The translations under genes and the position numbers were made by a program. A stretch of DNA of 64,000 nucleotides from HK1 sp965220535 (GTDB taxonomy: Bacteria; Pseudomonadota; Gammaproteobacteria; HK1), in the NCBI GenBank assembly GCA_965220535.1, contig OZ244833.1, positions 1,736,001 to 1,800,000 of the forward strand, given 5' to 3'. The notes under the pieces were generated by a model. The model saw only the letters and a list, made by a program, of their open reading frames with translations. It searched no databases and was not told where the DNA came from. Shown piece by piece: positions 1 through 9,435 of the stretch. The stretch's first letter is position 1, and each line of letters begins with the position of its first letter.

Positions 1-1197
1 ATAGCGCGCGTAGGGCAATGCCGTCCCGAGCGATTGCACATGTTCGCAAAGCTCTTCGCCGACGTTGATGCAGTCGGTCAGTTTGCCGCCGTAGACGGTC
101 AGATGCCGCCGCCCGGGGTCGATGTCGATGGCGTGCTTGCGGGACATCTGCAGGAAATCGGCCGAGTTCTCCTCGCCCTTGGCGACCGCAAGCGGCCGGA
201 CACCGCAGCGCTCGGCGATGACGTCGGCTTCGGTCAAGGGTCGATCCAAGCGCAAACGCCGGTTGATATTGTCGAGGACGAAGCGTCGATCTTCCGGCGT
301 GACCTCGCTCCAAGGCGAGTCGACTCGGGTATCGGTCGTGCCCAAACAGGTCCGACGACCCATCGGGATGACGAAAAAGAGCCGGCCGTCGTCGGCGAAA
401 AAAGCGAGCACGCGGCGCTCGCTGCCGAGCCGCTCGACCAGCAGGTGAACGCCCTTCGAGTAGACGTGACGGTGGGCACTTCGAACGCCGGCGTGGTCGT
501 TATGCTCGTCGGCGAAGGCCCCGGCGGCGTTGATCAGGATATCGGACTCTATCTTCAACTCGCGCCCGCTTTCGACATCCCGGGCCGTGGTTTGCCAGCG
601 TCGACCGGAGTATCGGGAGCCCAAGGATTCGACATAGTTGATCGCCCTCGCCCCGCGATCGACCGCGGTGCGGACGAAGTTGAAAACGAAGCGGGCGTCG
701 TTGTCGTAGAGATAGGCGTCCGAATACTCGATGAACCCGGCTCCCGATGCCGCCTCGATCAGCGGCTCCTCTCGCTCGACGGCACGCCGGGAAAGCCGGC
801 GGGGGGTGCGGGTAAAGCAGTTGCCGATGAACCAATAGGCCCACGCCCCGAGCCACATCGTCGAGGGACGATGGCGGAAAGCGCGCGGGACGGTGGTCAA
901 AAAACGGATCTCGTGCACCGTCGACGGATAGGAGCGGATCAGCGCGTTGCGGGACAGACATAGATCGCGCACGAGAGGAAACTCGTAGTTCTCCATGTAT
1001 TTGATCCCGCCCCAAGCGAGATTCGAGGTCTGCTGAGAGGTGAATCCCGCGAAATCGCCGCGATCGATCAACGCGATCGAGGCCCCTTTCGAAGCCAAGG
1101 CCGCAGCGGCGACGGCGCCGTTGATACCGCCCCCGACGATCAAGGCATCGAAGCACCGATCGGCAAGGCTCGCAAGATTCGTCTTTCTCGTCTCCAT
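1..1197 (-). CDS. glpD: FAD-dependent glycerol-3-phosphate dehydrogenase, 3' end outside the window
   Basis: The frame is open from an ATG at 1197 to the window edge (399 codons), so the C-terminus is missing; the family is usually 500-550 residues. The N-terminus carries a Rossmann FAD-binding motif (ALIVGGGINGAVAA, about residues 18-31), followed by a TSQQTSNLAWGGIKYMEN stretch where GlpD proteins have their conserved Gly-Gly substrate/FAD loop. Further on are INAAGAFAD and GTTDTRVD, typical of this amine/glycerophosphate oxidoreductase family. The enzyme would oxidise glycerol-3-phosphate to dihydroxyacetone phosphate and pass electrons to quinone at the inner membrane. It is divergent from the glycerol ABC transporter/kinase cluster, which supports the role. 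The loop sequence differs from the E. coli type, so this is a divergent subfamily; a different polyol-phosphate substrate is possible. Confidence 0.82.
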   Translation of the reverse strand, partial: METRKTNLASLADRCFDALIVGGGINGAVAAAALASKGASIALIDRGDFAGFTSQQTSNLAWGGIKYMENYEFPLVRDLCLSRNALIRSYPSTVHEIRFLTTVPRAFRHRPSTMWLGAWAYWFIGNCFTRTPRRLSRRAVEREEPLIEAASGAGFIEYSDAYLYDNDARFVFNFVRTAVDRGARAINYVESLGSRYSGRRWQTTARDVESGRELKIESDILINAAGAFADEHNDHAGVRSAHRHVYSKGVHLLVERLGSERRVLAFFADDGRLFFVIPMGRRTCLGTTDTRVDSPWSEVTPEDRRFVLDNINRRLRLDRPLTEADVIAERCGVRPLAVAKGEENSADFLQMSRKHAIDIDPGRRHLTVYGGKLTDCINVGEELCEHVQSLGTALPYARY

Positions 1198-1583
1198 TTC
1201 TCTTTTTTCGCGTGATCGGGGCTCGAGGCGGATACTCCCGCTCGATCGCCCTTCGTTTCGAAGGCTTTCGGAGCCTTCCTTCGGAGCCTTTTCGCCATGC
1301 CTGTGATTTCAAGTCTGCGATCTTAGGGCAAGAAGCCGAGCGTCGATTCGGCCGGCACTCTTAACTTGCGCTCTTATTGCGCTCTTAGGGGGGGCGTGTC
1401 GCTCCCGGGGGCGACAGAAAATCGTATCGGCGGCCGATAGGTTAATATGTTGCGGTTTTATGGCACCGAGTTTCGCTGTCGTTTCGTTTTTCCGAGGGTT
1501 CGTCATTCGGTTGCGGATACGAGCCTTTTGCCTATCGCGGTATCGCGCTTCATTCGAAAAATATCCTGCGGAGGAAAGATCCC
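1198..1583. promoter_or_regulatory. Divergent control region between glpD-like gene and glpV
   Basis: This 386-bp gap separates two divergently transcribed glycerol genes and must hold both promoters. Visible elements are a short inverted repeat, TATCGG-CGG-CCGATA, near 1427-1441, an AT-rich stretch just after it (taggttaatatgttgcgg), and a strong ribosome binding site GGAGGAAA at 1570-1577 ahead of the glpV ATG. A GlpR-type repressor site would be expected here, but I cannot identify one with certainty. Confidence 0.4.
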
Positions 1584-3317
1584 ATGAAACAAAAGTTGGC
1601 TATCGCGCTGACGGTCGCAGCGTTTGGGCTCGCACCCGGCGCCCAAGCGGATATGGCTGCAGCCAAGAAGTGGGTGGAAAACGAGTTTCAGCCATCGACC
1701 CTGTCGCAAGACGAGCAGATGAGCGAAATGCAGTGGTTCATCGAAGCCGCCGAGCCCTTCAAAGGGATGGAAATCAACGTTCTCTCCGAGACCATCCCCA
1801 CCCACGAATACGAATCCAAAACCCTCACCGAGGCCTTCGAGGAGATCACCGGCATCAAGGTGAATCATCAGCTCCTCGGCGAGGGCGAGGTCGTGCAGGC
1901 GGTGCAAACCCAGATGCAGACCAAGCGCAACCTCTACGACGCCTATATCAACGATTCGGACCTGATCGGGACGCATTCCCGACTGCAACTTGCGGTGAAC
2001 CTTTCGGACTGGATGGACGGTCAAGGCAAGGACGTGACCCTGCCGACGCTCGATGTCGACGATTTCATGGGCAAATCCTTCACCACCGGTCCCGACGGCA
2101 AGCTCTACCAACTGCCGGATCAGCAATTCGCGAATCTCTACTGGTTCCGCTTGGACTGGTTCGAACGCCCCGATCTGAAAAAGCGCTTCGAGGAGATGTA
2201 CGGCTACGAGCTGGGGGTGCCGGTGAACTGGTCGGCCTACGAGGATATCGCCGAGTTCTTCTCCGTGCATGTCAAGGAGATCGACGGCGTGCGCGTCTAC
2301 GGCCACATGGACTACGGCAAGCGCGCTCCCGACCTCGGCTGGCGCATGACCGACGCTTGGCTTTCCATGGCCGGAGCGGGCAGCAAGGGCCTGCCCAACG
2401 GAGTCCCCGTCGACGAGTGGGGGATCCGCATGGAGAAGGGTTCGTGCAACCCGGTCGGGGCATCGGTCTCGCGCGGCGGAGCGACCAACGGACCGGCGGC
2501 GGTCTACGCCATCCGCAAATGGGATGAGTGGTTGCGCAAATACGCCCCGCCGGGCGCTGCGAGCTACGACTTCTACCAATCGCTGCCGGCCCTCTCGCAG
2601 GGGAACGTCGCACAGCAGATCTTCTGGTATACGGCCTTCACCGCCTCGATGGTGGCGCCCAAGAGCGAGGGCAACAACACCGTCGACGACCAAGGCAATC
2701 CTCTGTGGCGCATGGCCCCCTCCCCCCACGGCCCCTATTGGGACGAGGGACAAAAGCTCGGCTATCAGGATGCGGGCTCGTGGACGCTGTTCAAGTCCAC
2801 GCCGGTCGACCGGCGCAAGGCCGCGTGGCTCTATGCCCAATTCACGGTATCGAAAACCGTCTCGCTGAAGAAGACCCATGTGGGGCTGACGCCGATCCGC
2901 GACAGCGATATCCGCCATGCCTCGTTCACCGAACGGGCCCCCAAGCTGGGCGGGCTAGTCGAGTTCTACCGCTCGCCGGATCGAGTGCGCTGGAGCCCGA
3001 CGGGTATCAACGTGCCCGATTACCCGAAACTCGCACAGCTGTGGTGGCAGCAGATCGGCGACGTCAACTCCGGGGCGTTCACCCCGCAGCAGGCCATGGA
3101 CCGTCTCGCGGCCGAGATGGATCAGGTCATGGCGCGCATGGAAGCCGCCGACAAGCGGGCGAATGTCTACGGCGGCTGCGGTCCGCGCCTCAACCCCGAG
3201 GAAGGTCCCTCGAAGTGGCTGAGCGACGACGAATCGCCGAAGAACAAGCGCAACGAAAAGCCGAAGGGCAAGACGGTCGATTACCACGATCTCGTCAAGC
3301 GCTGGCAGGCCGGTTGA
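1584..3317 (+). CDS. glpV: Glycerol ABC transporter, periplasmic substrate-binding protein
   Basis: This 577-residue extracellular solute-binding protein starts with a Sec signal peptide (MKQKLAIALTVAAFGLAPGAQA, cleavage expected after AQA). The start is fixed by a strong GGAGGAAA site 7 bases upstream. Its length and large size fit the GlpV-type glycerol binding proteins described with the rhizobial glpSTPQUV system. It should capture glycerol in the periplasm and deliver it to GlpP/GlpQ. The rest of that transporter lies 5 kb downstream on the same strand, beyond an inserted block of opposite-strand genes, so glpV is probably transcribed from its own promoter. Family assignment rests on sequence character and on the complete set of partners. 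Confidence 0.88.
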   Translation: MKQKLAIALTVAAFGLAPGAQADMAAAKKWVENEFQPSTLSQDEQMSEMQWFIEAAEPFKGMEINVLSETIPTHEYESKTLTEAFEEITGIKVNHQLLGEGEVVQAVQTQMQTKRNLYDAYINDSDLIGTHSRLQLAVNLSDWMDGQGKDVTLPTLDVDDFMGKSFTTGPDGKLYQLPDQQFANLYWFRLDWFERPDLKKRFEEMYGYELGVPVNWSAYEDIAEFFSVHVKEIDGVRVYGHMDYGKRAPDLGWRMTDAWLSMAGAGSKGLPNGVPVDEWGIRMEKGSCNPVGASVSRGGATNGPAAVYAIRKWDEWLRKYAPPGAASYDFYQSLPALSQGNVAQQIFWYTAFTASMVAPKSEGNNTVDDQGNPLWRMAPSPHGPYWDEGQKLGYQDAGSWTLFKSTPVDRRKAAWLYAQFTVSKTVSLKKTHVGLTPIRDSDIRHASFTERAPKLGGLVEFYRSPDRVRWSPTGINVPDYPKLAQLWWQQIGDVNSGAFTPQQAMDRLAAEMDQVMARMEAADKRANVYGGCGPRLNPEEGPSKWLSDDESPKNKRNEKPKGKTVDYHDLVKRWQAG

Positions 3318-3356
3318 CGAAACCTTAAGTCAGGGAAATATCCGAAGCCTTCGTCC

Positions 3357-3390
3357 GGTCGGCCAAGTGGCGCCTCGCCCTTGGCCGACC
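3357..3390 (+). terminator. Perfect 11-bp hairpin downstream of glpV
   Basis: GGTCGGCCAAG pairs exactly with CTTGGCCGACC around a 12-base loop, 40 bases after the glpV stop. No T tract follows directly; the nearest T run is about 40 bases on. It may stabilise the glpV mRNA end, as hairpins after binding-protein genes often do, or act as a weak terminator. Confidence 0.5.
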
Positions 3391-3631
3391 ACCGGGCATG
3401 ATGAAGGGTCGAAGGGCTCCAAAATCTCTCGTTTTTTTCTTCCGAGCGGAAGCGCTCTTGAATAAACGTAGGTAAGCAGCGAGCGAGGGCGCTTAGGCCC
3501 ATGCCACGGACATCGGGGACGCGGGCTTTCAGGCCTTGGCTTGAATTGGATTGACTTGGATTTGCGAGTCGGAGATTCTTGCCCGAACCTGCGACGATGC
3601 AAAAGCGGGAACCGATGGGAGGCTTGCCCTC

Positions 3632-3909
3632 TTACAAGAACATTGGTGAAATTGGTACGTTCATAATGAACGATTCGATAGGGCGGAACTGCCGCTTCCA
3701 GGACCACCGGTGTCTTCGTTGAAACTCCGAATTCGACTCGTAATTATCACCATCGATTATCTGAGGAATTCTGAATAACGGGCGACCTCGGTTATAATTC
3801 GCACTTCGCCAGTAATGTATTTCTTACTGTTCTCTGCATCGTAACGTTCTGGCTCAGCGCTGTCATCTAGATGCATCAATGTGAATTTTTCACCGGTAAG
3901 CGATCTCAT
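3632..3909 (-). pseudogene. Frameshifted, truncated DUF262-type (GmrS-like) gene remnant
   Basis: A strong ribosome binding site (AGGAGG) precedes an ATG at 3909 that opens a 50-codon frame (MRSLTGEKFTLMHLDDSAEP... ending SEFLR) stopping at 3757. Reading on in a shifted frame gives QIIDGDNYESNSEFQRRHRW, then KRQFRPIESFIMNVPISPMF, before a stop at 3632. The second part matches the DUF262 signature (FQRR.W....SRLIESF.MN.PIPP.F) of ParB-like nucleases used in GmrSD/SspE-type restriction. Family knowledge supplies the match; the frameshift and early end are read directly. The remnant lies 27 bases after the nuclease gene on the same strand, so it is probably the broken third member of the inserted restriction cassette and marks one edge of it. 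Confidence 0.6.
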
Positions 3910-3936
3910 TTGTTACCTCCTCTTTGCCAACGCCGA

Positions 3937-4965
3937 CTACTTGGTCGCGAAATCGGCAAGGCCCGTACCATCTACTAAACGATATAACGTTGCGAGCGTG
4001 AACACTCGACCCTCTGTTGCCCGGATGATCTTCTTCATGTCCTCTCGTCGAGTCCCGAAGCCGCGACCGTCGATGCAAGCAATGACCTGAAAACCCTCTT
4101 GGCCGGATTCAACACGATTTCGACTCAGCGTCGACAGATGTTGTATTCGGGTTGCTTTATCACGTGCCGTTCCATCGTCCTCTGTAATCTTCGCCTCGAT
4201 GACAACTTTGGGGTTGAACTCGTCTGGGACTATGAAGTCCGGCGCTTGCTCGAACCCATCGATCCGTTCTACCCGCTTCGTTTTCCGAAAGCTGATCCCG
4301 GCACCCGACAGTATATTTTCGACCGGTGACTCCATGTAATCCCCAACGAGTTCGCTGATCGAGTCACGGTGTGATGCAAACGGGCGACCCAACAGCCGTT
4401 CGTATAGAAGCATTGCGTACGGCACTCCCAGCTTGCCGGCAGACTCGATACTAGGCAGACCGGTCTTCGTGTCCGCTTTGTCAAGTCGGTGGATCATGTG
4501 CTGACCAACATCCTTGGCTCCTTCATCGAGCAACTCACACGCCGTTGTAATCATCGATTCGATCTTGTCGTCGAGCTTCAGTGGTTTCTCTGGCGACAAC
4601 CGGATGTTTCGGTCGATCATACGTGCGTAGCCTTGGCTGATGGAAGAAGCAGACCGCTTCGACGCCACGTATGCCCACTCTGGCGGGGTAAAGCCCAATA
4701 CAGATCGAACAACGATGAACGATACTGGATTTTGCTCTACTGCAGCGCCCACTGACGCCGGTGTGAAGTCAGTGAATGACCTTGTGCACTTCTTTAGAGA
4801 TTCATAGCCACTTTCAAATCGGGGATAGTCCACGAATCCCTTTCCTTTGGGCATCGCAAGAAAGCCCGATTCCAACGAAACGATGACTGTCTCGACAAAT
4901 TCGTCGAGATTCGCCTCCACCTCATCATAAGGTCGGTCGAACGGAAATATCGGAGATCCAGCCAT
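3937..4965 (-). CDS. PD-(D/E)XK restriction endonuclease-like protein
   Basis: This 342-residue protein has a C-terminal PD-(D/E)XK core: an upstream Glu (about E216), then PDF (D243), then VVIEAKI (E257, K259). The N-terminal 210 residues are mostly helical and unrecognised. It follows the methylase gene with a 44-bp gap and the same orientation, which is the usual layout of a restriction-modification pair, so the likely role is cleavage of unmethylated DNA. Base composition is clearly less GC-rich than the flanking glp genes, suggesting transfer. The recognition sequence cannot be told from sequence. A repair or transposon-associated nuclease is a less likely alternative. Confidence 0.75.
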   Translation of the reverse strand: MAGSPIFPFDRPYDEVEANLDEFVETVIVSLESGFLAMPKGKGFVDYPRFESGYESLKKCTRSFTDFTPASVGAAVEQNPVSFIVVRSVLGFTPPEWAYVASKRSASSISQGYARMIDRNIRLSPEKPLKLDDKIESMITTACELLDEGAKDVGQHMIHRLDKADTKTGLPSIESAGKLGVPYAMLLYERLLGRPFASHRDSISELVGDYMESPVENILSGAGISFRKTKRVERIDGFEQAPDFIVPDEFNPKVVIEAKITEDDGTARDKATRIQHLSTLSRNRVESGQEGFQVIACIDGRGFGTRREDMKKIIRATEGRVFTLATLYRLVDGTGLADFATK

Positions 4966-5009
4966 GACTACCTCGCAATTTCGAACAAAGATCGTTGCCG
5001 GGATACCTG

Positions 5010-7118
5010 TTATATTCCGGGATTTCTCGTGATTGCTTCTCTTACTGCCTCAGCAGAAGCGATGGTCATCATCCGTTGCATCACCAGCCCAAGCTTCTCC
5101 TCCGCTTGCAGCTTTGGATTCCAGCCCGGCTGCATCGCATGAATACACAGGCGTATCAGGTGCCCATTCAAGAGGCACTTCACATCGCCATCCGTTGCCA
5201 GATGCCCTGCCTCCTTCAAGTGTCTAATGTCTTGATTGAGCGCTTCCACAAGATGCGACTCGGGATCAGCGAACATTCTTGGGCTAACTTGCTTTCTGCA
5301 CACAAATACGGTGTCAACGATCGACGACTTTGTGCCGTTAATATGGATTGAGCCACTCATCTCAGCTGGACAGGGAAGAGACGCTGTGCAAGTCAATGCC
5401 GAATCAAGAATGGCGACTCCGACAGGTGCATAAGCATCCAACGAGTTATGATGGAAAGTGAATACCAACGGAGCCTTTGGCTTCAAGGCCTTTGCCGTGG
5501 ACCGAAAGACGTCTGAAAGCCCGGCTGTAAAGTGAGCCAACCCCCTTCCTTCAGTAACGTTGCCGGTCAGCTCATTCAATCTACGGGTGAGGAGTTGCCG
5601 AAAAGCTCCTGTGTCATCGCTTACCAGTTGTCGTAGCCAGACGTAACAAAAATCCATCAGCTCCGCGTATTGGACATTTCCGAAGTATGGTGGATCAGTG
5701 ATTGCCGCATCCAAGCTGTTTTTCCCTATTGATTCAATCGCCGAATCTGCACATCGGATATCAATGTCTCTCTCGACAACTCCGTTTCTACTGTCGCCGA
5801 TCCACTCTCCCGGAGTGAATACAACTCTCTTTCGCTTACCGTCTCTGACCGTCTCAAACGGGTTATCACAATACTCTTTCGCTTTGGAGTACTTTGATAT
5901 AACGTTGTCCCATCCCCCGCTTCCGATGCTCGTTCCCTTTGGCCCCTGCATCCCAAGTAGATTTGATTCGCATTGAATCAGAGAAACCGGAAATCCATGC
6001 ACTGAAAACACATCAAGCGATTTAAGTGCCATCGTGTCATAGCGACAGAGCATGTTCTGATACCGGAGCAGGTCCGATAGGTTTGTCGCAAGCGCATTCC
6101 GCACCCTCTCCTCGCGAACACGTAGAATCTGGCGACAACTCAGCTCCAGACCGACTAATTGCCGTGCATTGAACATATCCCGATACTTGCGATAACCCCA
6201 TCGAATGAGGCGGTTGGTTTCGTCCCCTGCTGGAATGACATCATCAGGAACGAAGCGAAATCGCATCTTTCGTGCTCGATGTTCCGCTTCTTTGACATTT
6301 TCAATATCGTGGTGATCCGGTGCTTTGAAAAACCTCCCTTTATGAGTCGAGCGGCACGAATTACAGTGATACTCCAGTGCAAATAGGCGATGTTCTGGAA
6401 CCGCATCGCCCGGATACGCCGAAACATGCCGACAGACAGGGCAAACCGCTCTGCCCCGGCTTGCATTTCCGTTGAGAGACAGCGGTCGACAGCACTGCTC
6501 GCAGTTGCCGAGGTTTTGGCAGTCGGTACGCGAATTGAGGTGACCGCATTCTCTGCAGACCACCATGTATGAGGTATGTCGAGTGTTCTTTGCCAGTAAG
6601 AGGCTTGGCCACAGATCAAAAACGGTCGTACATCGAGGGCATGTCTGCTGTTTGACCCATAGAAAATACTTAACTTGGGCAGCGCCGCCGCAAAGAAGAC
6701 AGCGCGTCATATAAAGGTGACCGAGTTCTCTGCGAAGGGCAGCAGTGACTCGTTGGGCTTCGGCTCTGTAGTGGCCGAGATGAAGATGCTCCAACTCCTG
6801 CCGAACAACCCAATACGCCATCGGGTTGATATCGAAACCAACCACATCGCATCCTAGGCGGTTAGCCTCGATCAATGGTGTCCCACCACCTATGAATGGG
6901 TCGGCAATTCTAATTCCCGCGAATTGGTTTGAGTCGCAAAAGGCTTCCGAAACCGGTTTACTCCCAAACTCCGCCAGTAGCAAACCACGAAACAGCGTAC
7001 CCGGGCGTCGGGCAAACCATTTGTGGACGGCAATTATGGGGCGGTAGCTCTGTTGGACCTGCTTTTCTCGTAGAGCCATTTGCGACACAAAAGCAACGTC
7101 AAAGTGTTCCTCGATCAC
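5010..7118 (-). CDS. DNA adenine-specific methyltransferase, DUF1156-like
   Basis: The protein has 702 residues and begins at a GTG preceded by GGAGAG. The N-terminus (ALREKQVQQ...HKWFARRPG) resembles the DUF1156 domain of large DNA methylases. The SAM-binding motif is DPFIGGGT (73-80), followed by a core with many Cys pairs (about residues 125-270: CLLC, CPRC, CREC, CPVC, CNSC), probably several zinc ribbons. The catalytic motif TDPPYFG has its DPPY at about 475-478. Motif order, SAM site first and DPPY later with an insert between, fits an alpha-type N6-adenine methylase. The partner nuclease lies directly downstream. The large Cys-rich insert is probably the target-recognition part; that is inference. 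Confidence 0.85.
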   Translation of the reverse strand: MIEEHFDVAFVSQMALREKQVQQSYRPIIAVHKWFARRPGTLFRGLLLAEFGSKPVSEAFCDSNQFAGIRIADPFIGGGTPLIEANRLGCDVVGFDINPMAYWVVRQELEHLHLGHYRAEAQRVTAALRRELGHLYMTRCLLCGGAAQVKYFLWVKQQTCPRCTTVFDLWPSLLLAKNTRHTSYMVVCRECGHLNSRTDCQNLGNCEQCCRPLSLNGNASRGRAVCPVCRHVSAYPGDAVPEHRLFALEYHCNSCRSTHKGRFFKAPDHHDIENVKEAEHRARKMRFRFVPDDVIPAGDETNRLIRWGYRKYRDMFNARQLVGLELSCRQILRVREERVRNALATNLSDLLRYQNMLCRYDTMALKSLDVFSVHGFPVSLIQCESNLLGMQGPKGTSIGSGGWDNVISKYSKAKEYCDNPFETVRDGKRKRVVFTPGEWIGDSRNGVVERDIDIRCADSAIESIGKNSLDAAITDPPYFGNVQYAELMDFCYVWLRQLVSDDTGAFRQLLTRRLNELTGNVTEGRGLAHFTAGLSDVFRSTAKALKPKAPLVFTFHHNSLDAYAPVGVAILDSALTCTASLPCPAEMSGSIHINGTKSSIVDTVFVCRKQVSPRMFADPESHLVEALNQDIRHLKEAGHLATDGDVKCLLNGHLIRLCIHAMQPGWNPKLQAEEKLGLVMQRMMTIASAEAVREAITRNPGI

Positions 7119-8335
7119 TCGTCTCTCTCCTTAGCAGTTTCCTTCGCCCGTCCAGCCCCCCCGTCCAGCCCAGTGGCCTAAGTCCGCCCTGATTTTGGCC
7201 CGCAAAAATCTTGTATCTTACCAAATCACGCATCAGCGACATAGCGACTGGACCTTCGAGCAGAACGGGAGCATGAGGGATACTGCCAATTTGAGAATGT
7301 AAATGGCCACTTTTCGGTCATCCGTCCGAGCCCACCGAGAAAAAGCGATTGCTTGTCACCTTCACCCCGTCATCGAAGCCCGATGACGCGGCTCCGAGGA
7401 AAGCCGCCTTGGATGAGTTGTGCCGAGTCGCTTTCGTGATCCCGGAAAAGAAGTCTATAACCCGTAGTTCGCATCTGCGAGCATGCCCGCAGGCAGATTT
7501 GGCGCTCTGATATGGAAAACAGGTGCATCGAACCATATCCCTCTGCTTTCATCCCAACCACTCGTGGGGCACAGCAGTGTAGGCATCCCGATGGGCGGCT
7601 CCGACAGAGGCAAATCGACGATGCCACCTCCCACCACCATCTATCAACGTGGAAAAACGGAGGCAGAATTGACGACATAAGCCCTATACTCCTACAATGC
7701 TGCCCTAGCACTGTGCGACGTTTTCTCTGTAAACTAGGTACTTTTGCGTACAACTGCAACTCAGATACACGTCGTGATCAATGCTGAGAAATTGATCCCG
7801 AGCCTAGTGGTCTGTGTCAATTAGGAATGGGGTTTTCGCTTGTGGCGAGATCCCGTCTCTCTGCAGCCGGCATGATAGGTGCGCGATAAAGCTTCGGGCG
7901 ACGAATCGCGCTCGGTTCGTCTTGAATCTTGTCCTCTTGCGTCGGTGACTATCGGCAAGGCCCGCTGAAAGGTCCGCGTACGACCTGCGCATGATCGCGA
8001 GTCGTCGCGCCCGACACCTCTTGCCGATAACTCGAAAGTCGCCGTCTCGTCGTTCCAAGCTGATATACCGAAGCCATCGATGCGGCGGTAATGGCCAAGA
8101 TCGACGATGCCTTCGGCGCTTGATAAGGTTCACGACGAGAAAACGAGAACGAGTCTTGCCTCAGGATGCCGCCGAGCCCTTTGCCGGGCTCGAACGAGCG
8201 CGGGTTAAAGCGAACCATCCGAAAAGGCGCATGAAAACTCGCCGGCGATACGATGGGCAGCCCGAATATGGCATCGGGCGCACGAGACGTCGCGATGCCG
8301 CCGGTGCGGTGGACCGAAGCGAAGAGGGGGTTTCG
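7119..8335. other. Long intergenic stretch between methylase and glpS, no convincing gene
   Basis: About 1.2 kb without a supported gene on either strand. The start (to about 7145) holds the methylase ribosome site. The only frames are short and unlike any family I recognise. The composition changes from AT-richer to the GC-rich host style at around 7900-8200, so the right edge of the inserted block probably lies here. No transposase or integrase was found and no clear inverted ends were seen. The last 100-300 bp must contain the promoter for glpSTPQUK unless transcription comes through from glpV. Confidence 0.5.
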
Positions 8336-9403
8336 ATGGCTATCGAACTTCGAAGCGTGGTCAAAACCGAAGGCGCCCGGACCCATATCCACGAGACCGA
8401 CCTCGTATTGGAAAAAAACGCCTTCAATATCCTCTTGGGGACCACGCTTTCGGGGAAGACCACGCTGATGCGGCTGATGGCGGGCTTGGAGAAACCGACC
8501 TCGGGCCGGGTATTGTTCGACGGCCGGGACGTCACCGGCGTCGCCGTGCAAAAACGCAATGTCTCGATGGTCTACCAGCAGTTCATCAACTACCCCAACT
8601 TGAGCGTTCGCGAAAATATCGCCTCGCCGCTGCGGGTGGCGAAGATGCCCAATGCCGAGATAGACAAGCGGGTCGCCGAAGCGGCGGCTTTGTTGCGGCT
8701 CGAAGCGATGCTCGACCGGCTTCCGACCGAACTCTCGGGCGGACAACAACAACGCACCGCCCTCGCCCGTGCGCTCGTGAAGGACTCCGACTTGGTGCTC
8801 CTCGACGAACCCTTGGCGAATCTCGACTACAAACTCCGCGAGGAGTTGCGCGAAGAACTCCCCTCCATCCTCGCCGAGAAAGGCGCCATCGTGGTCTACG
8901 CCACCAGCGAGCCTCACGAGGCCCTGCTCTTGGGCGGCTTCACCGCCGCGCTGCACGAAGGACGCGTCGCGCAGTTCGGACCCACGGCGCAGGTCTATCG
9001 GAACCCGGTGGACTTGCGCACGGCGCAGGTATTCGCCGACCCCCCCATCAATACCGCCCGCGTCACCAAACGCGGCGATACCTTCCACCTCGACGAAGCC
9101 GTGAAATGGCCCGCCGACGAAACCGCCCGAGGCCTTGCCGACGGGGAATATCGGGTCGGACTGCGCCCGTACCACATCACGCCGACCCCGATGGGGGAGA
9201 ATTCCATCGAGGTCATGGCGCGGGTGCTGGTCACCGAGCTGACCGGCTCCGAGAGCATCGTCCATATCGATGTTGGCGGCCAGGTCTGGATCTCGCAGTC
9301 CCACGGGGTGCATGCCATCGCCGTCGGCGCACACGAGAAGATGTATATCCAAACGCAGCGCTTCATGTACTTCGAAAACGACGGCTCGCCGGTGGCGACC
9401 TAA
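8336..9403 (+). CDS. glpS: Glycerol ABC transporter ATP-binding protein GlpS
   Basis: This 355-residue ABC ATPase of the sugar-importer (MalK/UgpC) type is half of the motor that powers glycerol import. The start at 8336 is chosen because the ABC domain begins at once (MAIELRSVVK); an open frame runs 345 bases further upstream without coding character. The Walker A motif is atypical, GTTLSGKT (35-42). The signature LSGGQQQR (133-140) and Walker B LVLLDEP are intact, but the H-loop His is replaced (YATSEP, Ser at 191). A C-terminal regulatory TOBE-like part follows. The partner GlpT has the opposite defects, so the two should form an asymmetric heterodimer. A 32-bp gap leads to glpT. Confidence 0.9.
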   Translation: MAIELRSVVKTEGARTHIHETDLVLEKNAFNILLGTTLSGKTTLMRLMAGLEKPTSGRVLFDGRDVTGVAVQKRNVSMVYQQFINYPNLSVRENIASPLRVAKMPNAEIDKRVAEAAALLRLEAMLDRLPTELSGGQQQRTALARALVKDSDLVLLDEPLANLDYKLREELREELPSILAEKGAIVVYATSEPHEALLLGGFTAALHEGRVAQFGPTAQVYRNPVDLRTAQVFADPPINTARVTKRGDTFHLDEAVKWPADETARGLADGEYRVGLRPYHITPTPMGENSIEVMARVLVTELTGSESIVHIDVGGQVWISQSHGVHAIAVGAHEKMYIQTQRFMYFENDGSPVAT

Positions 9404-9435
9404 AGCGCTCGACCGTCGGCGACAAGGATCGGAAG

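Noticed and set aside
500..1312. A 270-codon minus-strand frame over the start of the window
   Set aside because: It is a different frame of the glpD-like gene; the FAD-binding motif and family features are in the frame starting at 1197.
1503..2918. A 471-codon frame antisense to glpV
   Set aside because: It is GC-rich shadow coding; the glpV frame has the signal peptide, ribosome site and partners.
3330..3707. A 125-codon minus-strand frame next to the DUF262 remnant
   Set aside because: It is out of frame with the DUF262-like coding signal and its own translation is Arg/Pro-rich without family resemblance.
7290..7320. Sequence tgtaaatggccacttttcgg, recalling ends of some IS21-type elements
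   Set aside because: There is no transposase, no matching second end and no target duplication; resemblance alone is too weak to call an IS.
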